DNA of 64,000 nt from Hyphomicrobiales bacterium. GTDB lineage: Bacteria > Pseudomonadota > Alphaproteobacteria > Rhizobiales > Beijerinckiaceae. The translations under genes were made by a program, and so were the position numbers. Under the pieces are notes generated by a model that made no database searches, was not told where the DNA came from, and worked only from the letters and a program-made list of their open reading frames with translations. The stretch is from positions 34,724-98,723 of the forward strand of contig JAFBAK010000245.1 of the NCBI GenBank assembly GCA_019247795.1, written 5' to 3'. Below are positions 57,414 to 64,000 of this stretch, piece after piece. How positions within the stretch are numbered: the stretch's first letter is position 1; the number at the start of each line of letters is the position of its first letter.

Positions 57414-58232
57414 TCAGGGCTTCGCGCGGGACACCTCCTCCGGCTCCTCGTCCAATCGAACGATGATGCCCTCGAGCTCCCGCTTCGGCGCTTGGTAGCG
57501 GTTCATGACCTGCGGATCGTGGCCCGGAATGATGTGCGCCGGCGAGGAGGCGAGCTCGCGCAAGCGACGGTAGCCTTCGAGCACGTCGCCGACATGAAAG
57601 ACGATCGGGAACACCCGCCCCTCTTCCATGTTCGCGTAGTAATGGCTCGCATCCGACGCGAGCACCATCCATCCGCGTCGCGTCCACACACGCACGACTT
57701 GAAGGCCGGCAGAATGCCCCCCGATCGGATGCAGGGTGAGGCCCGGCGCGAGCTCCGCCGGCGCATCGTGGAAGAGGACGCGTCCGCGATAGACCTCACG
57801 CACGAGGCCGACCACGTTCTCGACATCGAAGGCGCCGTTCATCGCAGGGTGGCACATGTGACGTCCGGTGGCATAAGCCATCTCCTGGTCCTGAAGGTGG
57901 AAGGTCGCGCGCGGGAAGCGGTTGAAGTTCCCGATATGGTCGTAGTGCATATGGGTGATGATCACGTCCTTGATCTCGCCGGCATCGAGCCCAAGATGCT
58001 TCAGGCTCTCGGCCGGGCAACGGAGGAATTTTCGACCTCTGCGGGCGGCCGTCTCGGCATCGAAGCCGGTATCGACGATGAAGCTCTGCCGCTTGCCGAG
58101 GACGACCCAGACGAAATAGTCCATCCCGATCGGCCCGGCATGCGGATCGCCGCCGATGAAGACCTCGTCTCCCCGGCGATCCACCGACGCATAGCGAATG
58201 GCGTAGATCTCGAAGGGCTCGAGCGGGCTCAC
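57414..58232 (-). CDS. MBL-fold metallohydrolase, N-acyl homoserine lactonase-like family
   Basis: IITHMHYDHIGNFNRFP (HxHxDH); HSAGLQVVRV; LASDASHYY. Confidence 0.85.
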   Translation of the reverse strand: MSPLEPFEIYAIRYASVDRRGDEVFIGGDPHAGPIGMDYFVWVVLGKRQSFIVDTGFDAETAARRGRKFLRCPAESLKHLGLDAGEIKDVIITHMHYDHIGNFNRFPRATFHLQDQEMAYATGRHMCHPAMNGAFDVENVVGLVREVYRGRVLFHDAPAELAPGLTLHPIGGHSAGLQVVRVWTRRGWMVLASDASHYYANMEEGRVFPIVFHVGDVLEGYRRLRELASSPAHIIPGHDPQVMNRYQAPKRELEGIIVRLDEEPEEVSRAKP

Positions 58233-59176
58233 GCCTCGCTCCCAAGCGCCTTGTGGACAAGCTCGCGATGTGCCGAGCCGTCACCGTCATCCTCCTCGAG
58301 CACCTTGATGACGGCGGTATGGTCCTGCGCGCCTCCTAGCTTGCCTTCCGCCTCGCTCCACAGCTGCGCGCACAGCCGCGTCATGGGCGAAGGCTGACCC
58401 GTCACGGCGGCAAGATCGGCGGCCACGCGCAAATCCTTCGCCATCAGACCCAGCGAGAATCCGGACGCGAAGCTTCGTGAAAGGATGTGCTGCTTGAACT
58501 TGTTTTCCGTGCTGTTGTTGCGCCCCGTCGAGGCGTTGAGGATGTCGACGATTCGCTCGGGCGCAAGGCCGAAACGCTGCCCGACGAGAAGGGCCTCCGA
58601 CGCAATCCAGAGGCCACCGGCGGAAACGAGGTTGTTCAGCGCCTTCATGGCATGACCGGTGCCGAGAGCTCCCGTGAGGAAGACATGTTTCGCCATCGTC
58701 TCGAGAATGGGCCGCACCCGGGCGGTCGCGGCGTCATCGCCTCCGACCATGGTCGACAGCGAGCCATCACGCGCGCGCGGCACGCCGCCCGACACGGGAG
58801 CATCCACGAGATCGATGTTCTTGGCGCGGAGCGTCGCACCGAGCTCACGCGTCCCAACGGGATCGGACGAGCTCATGTCGAGGACGATGCTTCCGGGCGA
58901 CAAACCTTCCGCAAGCCCGTTCCGCCCGAGCAGGACTTCGCGCACCACCTTTCCATCGGGAAGCATGGTGATGACGGCCTCGACGGCGCCGGCGAGTGCG
59001 GCGAGCGATGGCGCAGTCCTTCCGCCATGCACGGCCGCGAAATCCGTCGCGAGCGACGCGTCCTTGTCGGCCACGTGAAGCTCGTAACCGGCCGCTGCCA
59101 ATCTCGCGACCATGGGACGACCCATGTTGCCGAGACCGACGAAGCCGATTTTCGCCGGCGAGACGAGAGCGGTCAC
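58229..59176 (-). CDS. NAD(P)-dependent beta-hydroxyacid dehydrogenase (3-hydroxyisobutyrate dehydrogenase family)
   Basis: KIGFVGLGNMGRPMVARLAAAGYELHVADKD...LVDAPVSGGVPRARDGSLSTMVGG; GTG start overlapping upstream stop. Confidence 0.9.
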   Translation of the reverse strand: MTALVSPAKIGFVGLGNMGRPMVARLAAAGYELHVADKDASLATDFAAVHGGRTAPSLAALAGAVEAVITMLPDGKVVREVLLGRNGLAEGLSPGSIVLDMSSSDPVGTRELGATLRAKNIDLVDAPVSGGVPRARDGSLSTMVGGDDAATARVRPILETMAKHVFLTGALGTGHAMKALNNLVSAGGLWIASEALLVGQRFGLAPERIVDILNASTGRNNSTENKFKQHILSRSFASGFSLGLMAKDLRVAADLAAVTGQPSPMTRLCAQLWSEAEGKLGGAQDHTAVIKVLEEDDGDGSAHRELVHKALGSEA

Positions 59177-59559
59177 GTCTTCACCGGTTCGAGCTGCGCA
59201 AACACCTCGCGCGCGCTGCGGAAGCTGTCGACGGCTGCCGGCACGCCGCAATAGATCGCCGTCTGCAAAAGCACCTCGGAGATCTCCGCCTTGCTCAGCC
59301 CGTTGTTGAGCGCGCCCTTGATGTGCAGCTTCAGCTCATGCGGACGGTTGAGCGCGGTGAGCATGGCGAGATTGATGATGCTGCGTGTCTTGCGGTCGAG
59401 GCCTGGCCGATCCCACACGGCGCCCCAGCAATATTCCGTCACCAGCTCCTGCAAGGGGCGCGAGAAATCATCCGCCGCCGCGATGGCGTTGTCGACATAT
59501 TCGGCTCCCAGCACCTCGCGGCGGTTCTTGAGGCCTTTGTCAAAGGTTTGACTTCGCAA
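59173..59559 (-). CDS. Carboxymuconolactone decarboxylase family protein (4-CMD-like)
   Basis: FDKGLKNRREVLGAEYVDNAIAAADDFSRPLQELVTEYCWGAVWDRPGLDRKTRSIINLAMLTALNRPHELKLHIKGALNNGLSKAEISEVLLQTAIYCGVPAAVD; putative TTG start. Confidence 0.88.
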   Translation of the reverse strand: MRSQTFDKGLKNRREVLGAEYVDNAIAAADDFSRPLQELVTEYCWGAVWDRPGLDRKTRSIINLAMLTALNRPHELKLHIKGALNNGLSKAEISEVLLQTAIYCGVPAAVDSFRSAREVFAQLEPVKT

Positions 59560-59585
59560 GACGTTCTCCTCTTCGTGAACAAAAC

Positions 59586-60992
59586 TCAGACCATGGGCGC
59601 GAGCCGGGCCCGTACCCACAGGCGCGCCCGCGCGAGCGGGCTTTCTTTGTGGCGGACCACGGCGCGCGCTCGTGCGGCTCGCAACGAAGCCCGCAATTCG
59701 CGAAAATAACGCAGGGGCTCTTCCTCGATCGTGTGACGCGGCGTGCCGGGGTAATAGCGCTTCACCCATTCCGCCTTGCGCCGGATGGCCGCTTCCATCT
59801 CCGGCTTCGTCGGCAACAGCGCCGCACCCGTCTCGACCGCGACGATCCACGGCGCTTGGCGCTCATAGGCCTGATTCGCGGCCCCGTTCAGGTTGAGCAA
59901 ACCCATGAAATAGAGGCCCGGCCAATCGGGATGCACCATGCGATTGTAGAGGTGAACCACATTGTCCCGCATCGACAGGATATCGGGGGAGAGAAAGGGA
60001 AAATCGATGAGATACCCGGTCGCCGCGATCAGGGTGTCGAACTCCTCGCGAGAGCCGTCGCTGAAGGTGATCACCTTCCCCTCGATGTGTTGGATGTCGT
60101 GCTTCACCTCGACGCGGCGGTAGGCGATGTGCTGCACGATGGTGGCGTTGCTGAGCGCATGAGAGCGGCCTTTGAGCGGCTTGAATCCCAGACGCTCCAT
60201 GGACCCATGGAGCATGCGAATGAGCCCTCGCGTCACCCAGCGCCCCATCCACTCGGGGATCAGAGGGTGGGCCAAGAGCATCGTGACGTCCGTGAACGGT
60301 ATGCCGAAGAAGAGCTTCGGCGCGATGCGCACGCCCGCACGCGCCACGATCACCGTTCTTGGCGTGACTGTCGCTAGATCGCTCGCGATATCGCAAGCGC
60401 TGTTCCCGACGCCGACGATGCAGACGCGCTTGCCGACGAAAGGCTCAGGCTCCTTGTAGTCATGCGAGTGCAGATAATGGCCGGCGAAGTTTGCGAGCCG
60501 CGCCACGTGAAGCGGTTTGCTCAGATGTCCGCTGCAGACTACGACCGCATCGAAAATGCCACCGTTGCCGTTGTCGGTGTCCACCTGCCATCGATGACGA
60601 TCCGAAACCCTTCCCTCGGCTGGGCGCACGCTCGTGACCCTGGACTTGAAGCGGATCAGCGGACGAAGCCCGAAATTCTCGACGAAGCTCGTGAAATAGG
60701 CGTGCATGTCGCGATGGCTGGGAAAAGGCTGCATCGCCTCGGAAAATTTGAAGTCTCTAAAATTCGTGAGCTTCTTCGCCGTATTGATGTGGAGCGTCTT
60801 GTAGGCGGAGGACAGGCCATTGTCATTGTTGAAGCACCACAGCCCGCCGACTTGCGTGCCGATCTCATAGACCGTCACCTCGAAGCCGGCTTCCTTGAAA
60901 TAACGGGCCGCGCACAGGCCTGAAGCTCCCGCCCCGATGATCGCCACGCGTCTCGATGGGCTTCGCACCGCGTCGCTTCTCAACTCATCCAT
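59586..60992 (-). CDS. Flavin-containing monooxygenase
   Basis: VAIIGAGASGLCAARYFKEAGFEVTVYE; FAGHYLHSHDY (FxGxxxHxxxY); GVGNSACDIASDLA. Confidence 0.9.
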   Translation of the reverse strand: MDELRSDAVRSPSRRVAIIGAGASGLCAARYFKEAGFEVTVYEIGTQVGGLWCFNNDNGLSSAYKTLHINTAKKLTNFRDFKFSEAMQPFPSHRDMHAYFTSFVENFGLRPLIRFKSRVTSVRPAEGRVSDRHRWQVDTDNGNGGIFDAVVVCSGHLSKPLHVARLANFAGHYLHSHDYKEPEPFVGKRVCIVGVGNSACDIASDLATVTPRTVIVARAGVRIAPKLFFGIPFTDVTMLLAHPLIPEWMGRWVTRGLIRMLHGSMERLGFKPLKGRSHALSNATIVQHIAYRRVEVKHDIQHIEGKVITFSDGSREEFDTLIAATGYLIDFPFLSPDILSMRDNVVHLYNRMVHPDWPGLYFMGLLNLNGAANQAYERQAPWIVAVETGAALLPTKPEMEAAIRRKAEWVKRYYPGTPRHTIEEEPLRYFRELRASLRAARARAVVRHKESPLARARLWVRARLAPMV

Positions 60993-61208
60993 GTTCGCTC
61001 AAGACCAAGGCTGCAAAGAAGCTTAGGATGAGGGAGGGCTGCTTCGCAAATCGTCCGCTTCCTCGTACCCATGCGCTGGTTTGGAACCCGGCAGGGATTG
61101 TCTTGCCGCTCACTCGAATTATTCTGCGCACCGAACCGATGATCAATGCCGCTCATCTCGGTCGCGGGAGGCGGGGTCGGGCAGCGAGAGCTGAGACGAG
61201 GAGAGGAA

Positions 61209-61655
61209 ATGAGACGTTTGGCTGCGATGGCACTGTGTCTGATCCTGTGCGGATGCGGCACGAAAGACGACAAGGTGGTGGGACTCGACGTTCGCCAACT
61301 CTCACCGGCGGAGCAAGAGGCCTTGCGCCGCTCCTTGTCGCAATCGCTCAAGGAGCCCGACGCGGCGCAGTTCAAATGGATGCCGGTGCTCGTCGGCCCG
61401 AGTGGGAAAGCAACCAATTATTGCGGCCTCATCAACGGCAGGACCAACACGGGCGCTTTCTCGGGCTTTCGAAAATTCGCCGCCGTCATCGCGCAGAACT
61501 CGAGTGGCGCTTTCGATCACGGCGTGATCCAACATGTCGAAGGGGCGCCGGCCATGTTCGAGTCGTCGTCCGGCATTGGGGACCAATCATCTGCGGGAAC
61601 GACGACGGAACTCTGCAAATCCTGGGGATATGTGGAATTCAATCAAGCGAAGTGA
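61209..61655 (+). CDS. Putative lipoprotein, hypothetical
   Basis: MRRLAAMALCLILCGCGTKDD lipobox; RBS GAGGAA upstream. Confidence 0.65.
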   Translation: MRRLAAMALCLILCGCGTKDDKVVGLDVRQLSPAEQEALRRSLSQSLKEPDAAQFKWMPVLVGPSGKATNYCGLINGRTNTGAFSGFRKFAAVIAQNSSGAFDHGVIQHVEGAPAMFESSSGIGDQSSAGTTTELCKSWGYVEFNQAK

Positions 61656-61700
61656 GGGAAAGCGAAGGGCGGCTTTTTGGGACGGCGTCTCGTGATTGTT

Positions 61701-61731
61701 GCCGCACGCAGGTTCGCCTCGTTCGTGCGGC
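61701..61731. terminator. 8-bp perfect stem hairpin downstream of lipoprotein gene
   Basis: GCCGCACG...CGTGCGGC. Confidence 0.4.
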
Positions 61732-61922
61732 GTGAAGCCTCCGCAAAGGGTGTTGAAGCACGCGCGCCCTGGCGCACCCGCCAGGCTGCACGATTCGCTC
61801 GCTGACGTTCTTGCTCGACTTCCAATACCTCGATTATTCTTGCCGCTGTTCGCGACGGCAAAGGTTCACTGCGTTTGACGCGGACGATCACATGGGCGGG
61901 AACGATCTCGAAAGGACAGGAC

Positions 61923-63149
61923 ATGGCGAGGAAGAGGGCGAGCGGGAGGACGAAAGCCAAGACGGGTTCGGGTTCGAGGTTGAGGTCGAAGTCCAAGACT
62001 TCCGCCAAGACGACCGCGGTGAAGGGGCGCCCCACGGCAGCCCGTAGCGCCAAGGCGCGCACGACCAGGGCGTCTGTAAAAAAGCCGCCGTCGTCGAGAG
62101 GCGCCGCGAAAGCGCGCAAGGGACTTCTCGAGCGCCTTTCTGAAGGGCCGGTGATCTGCGCCGAGGGTTATCTTTTCGAGTTCGAACGGCGCGGCTATCT
62201 GCAGGCCGGCGCCTTCGTGCCCGAAGTGGTGCTCGAGCATCCCGAGCTTGTCGAAAGCCTGCATCGCGATTTCGTGCATGCCGGCTCGGATGTGGTCGAA
62301 GCCTTCACCTATTATGCACATCGCGAGAAGCTGAGGATCGTCGGGCGCGAGAAGGATCTCGAACGCATCAATCGTCAGGCGCTGCGCATCGCCAAGAAGG
62401 TCGCGAAAGAGACGGGTGCGCTTCTCGCCGGCAATATCTGCAACACCAACATCTACGATCCGGGCGATCCGCAATCGCACAAGGCCGCTCAGCGCATGTT
62501 CGACGAGCAGATCGGCTGGGCTGTCGAGAACGGCGTCGATTTCATCATCGGTGAGACTTTCAGCTACACGGCCGAGGCGGAACTCGCCGCGAAATCCATC
62601 AAGAAGAGCGGGCTGCCTGCGGTCGTCACGCTCGCGGTTCACAAGGAGCCGGTCTCGCGCGAAAACCTCCCGCTCGGCGAAGCGGCGAAGCGCCTCGAGG
62701 CAGCGGGCGCCGATGTTGTCGGCTTCAATTGCATCCGCGGTCCCTGGACGATGCTGCCGCTGCTCGCCGACGTGCGCGCGGCCGTCAAATGCCACGTGGC
62801 CGCGCTTCCCGTGCCTTACCGCACGACGCAAGAGGAGCCGACATTTCAGTCGCTCAACGACGCGCACTGGCACGATTTTCCGGAGGGGCGACCTTTCCCG
62901 ACCTCCCTCGATCCCTTCGTCTGCAATCGTCACGAGATCGGCGAGTTTGCCAAGAAGGCCTACGCGATCGGCGTGCACTATCTCGGTGTCTGTTGTGGAG
63001 CGGGACCGCACCATATTCGCGCCATGGCCGAGGCGCTCGGCCGGCAGCCTCCGGCCAGCCGCTACTCGCCCGACATGACGAAGCACGCCTTCTTCGGCAG
63101 CAACAAGCGCCTGAAGGCTCACAATATCGCCTACGCCGGCCGGCTTTGA
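61923..63149 (+). CDS. Homocysteine S-methyltransferase family protein with basic K/R/A/S/T-rich N-terminal tail
   Basis: N-tail MARKRASGRTKAKTGSGSRLRSKSKTSAKTTAVKGRPTAARSAKARTTRASVKKPPSSRGAAKARKG; catalytic domain VICAEGYLFEFERRGYL...GADVVGFNCIRGP...YLGVCCGAGPHHIRAMAE; AAAGGACAGG RBS. Confidence 0.85.
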   Translation: MARKRASGRTKAKTGSGSRLRSKSKTSAKTTAVKGRPTAARSAKARTTRASVKKPPSSRGAAKARKGLLERLSEGPVICAEGYLFEFERRGYLQAGAFVPEVVLEHPELVESLHRDFVHAGSDVVEAFTYYAHREKLRIVGREKDLERINRQALRIAKKVAKETGALLAGNICNTNIYDPGDPQSHKAAQRMFDEQIGWAVENGVDFIIGETFSYTAEAELAAKSIKKSGLPAVVTLAVHKEPVSRENLPLGEAAKRLEAAGADVVGFNCIRGPWTMLPLLADVRAAVKCHVAALPVPYRTTQEEPTFQSLNDAHWHDFPEGRPFPTSLDPFVCNRHEIGEFAKKAYAIGVHYLGVCCGAGPHHIRAMAEALGRQPPASRYSPDMTKHAFFGSNKRLKAHNIAYAGRL

Positions 63150-63206
63150 TCAAGGCAAGCTCGGCGCGGTCGAGCCGCCGCGCCAGCGAGCCTCAGGCGT
63201 TCTGCC

Positions 63207-63914
63207 TCAGCCGAGATAGGCCCGCTGCACCTTCTCGTCGTCGAGGAGATCCTTGCCGCGCCCGGTGAGCACGATACGCCCGCTCTCCATGACATAGGCG
63301 TAGTCCGCGATGCTGAGCGCCAGCAAGGCATTCTGCTCGACGAGCAGGATGGTGACGCCCTGCCCGTTGATGGTGCGGATCGTTTCGAAGACATTCTCCA
63401 CCATTACCGGAGAAAGTCCCATGCTGGGCTCATCCATCAGCAGCACGCGGGGCCGCCCCATCAAGGCGCGCGCCGTCGCCACCATTTGCTGCTCCCCGCC
63501 TGAAAGTGTGCCTGCGACCTGTTTGTGGCGTTCGCGCAGCCTCGGAAAGAGGCTGAACATCCGCTCCTTGTCCTCGGCGACGGCTTGGCGGTCGCGGCGG
63601 CGGAATGCTCCCATCGCCAGATTTTCCTCGACGGTGAGGCGCGCGAAGATGCGCCGACCTTCCGGCACCTGCATCAAGCCGAGCGCGGCGATCTCGTGCG
63701 GCGCGACGCCGCCGAGGCTTTCCCCGTCGAGCCTGATCTCGCCGCCTCTCGGATGCAAGATGCCGCTGATCGCTCGCAGGGTGGTCGTCTTGCCGGCGCC
63801 GTTCGCCCCGACGAGGGTGACGATCTGCTTGGTGTCGACGGTGAATGATACGCCCTTCAGGGCTTCGATGTTGTCGTAAAAGACATGAATGGCATCGACT
63901 TCGAGAAGCGCCAT
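63207..63914 (-). CDS. livF: Branched-chain amino acid ABC transporter ATP-binding protein, LivF-like
   Basis: VDAIHVFYDNIEALKGVSFTVDTKQIVTLVGANGAGKTTTLRAISGI...TLSGGEQQMVATARALMGRPRVLLMDEPSMGLSPVMVENVF. Confidence 0.9.
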   Translation of the reverse strand: MALLEVDAIHVFYDNIEALKGVSFTVDTKQIVTLVGANGAGKTTTLRAISGILHPRGGEIRLDGESLGGVAPHEIAALGLMQVPEGRRIFARLTVEENLAMGAFRRRDRQAVAEDKERMFSLFPRLRERHKQVAGTLSGGEQQMVATARALMGRPRVLLMDEPSMGLSPVMVENVFETIRTINGQGVTILLVEQNALLALSIADYAYVMESGRIVLTGRGKDLLDDEKVQRAYLG

Positions 63915-63920
63915 GCTGGC

Positions 63921-64000
63921 TATCCTTCGGCCGGGGCGTCGAGCTGCCGGATGTGGTCGCTCGCATGGCGCAGGACGTCCGCCGGAACTCCCTTCGCACT
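63921..64000 (-). CDS. C-terminal fragment of a CDS truncated by the window edge
   Basis: In-frame ...AKGVPADVLRHASDHIRQLDAPAEG* ending 7 nt upstream of the livF start. Confidence 0.45.

Noticed and set aside
63430-63999. 189-aa minus-strand ORF running to the window edge
   Set aside because: Shadow frame of livF; the other frame gives a better C-terminal fragment (63921-64000).
1-64000. CRISPR arrays, tRNA/rRNA, IS elements, prophage
   Set aside because: No regularly spaced repeats, no recognisable RNA genes, transposase, integrase or phage structural proteins in the translations.

Overview
The window is GC-rich alphaproteobacterial-type DNA, very probably from a methylotroph of the Methylobacterium/Beijerinckiaceae kind. 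No rRNA, tRNA, CRISPR array, transposase or phage gene was recognised. Roughly 0.2-44.5 kb forms a methanol-oxidation island. It contains: (i) the archaeal-like tetrahydromethanopterin (H4MPT)/methylofuran C1 pathway (fhcBADC, mtdB, mch, fae, beta-RFAP synthase, and many partly characterised 'archaeal-like' accessory ORFs); (ii) PQQ biosynthesis (pqqABCDE, including a 25-aa pqqA that the ORF track missed); (iii) a lanthanide-type methanol dehydrogenase, xoxF-xoxG-xoxJ; (iv) PQQ-associated ABC, YVTN, TonB-receptor and small exported genes resembling lanthanide-uptake clusters; (v) a quinoprotein-associated set consisting of a SoxYZ-like carrier, a CxxxCW rhodanese-like protein and a SoxH-like metallohydrolase, whose function is unresolved; (vi) a NarL-type two-component system and a TonB protein. 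The remainder (44.5-64 kb) is more ordinary: two DHA2-type MFS pumps (one with an EmrA partner), glycan-related genes (GT4, debranching enzyme, GH15), MgtC, a four-gene FMO/decarboxylase/dehydrogenase/MBL operon, a homocysteine S-methyltransferase with a histone-H1-like tail, and a LivF-type ATPase. The best candidates for under-described biology are the SoxYZ/rhodanese/MBL set, the small exported proteins in the presumed lanthanide-uptake segment (one carries a DPD...DxDE acidic motif), and the MfnB-FolB fusion. All assignments come from reading the translations; no database search was run.
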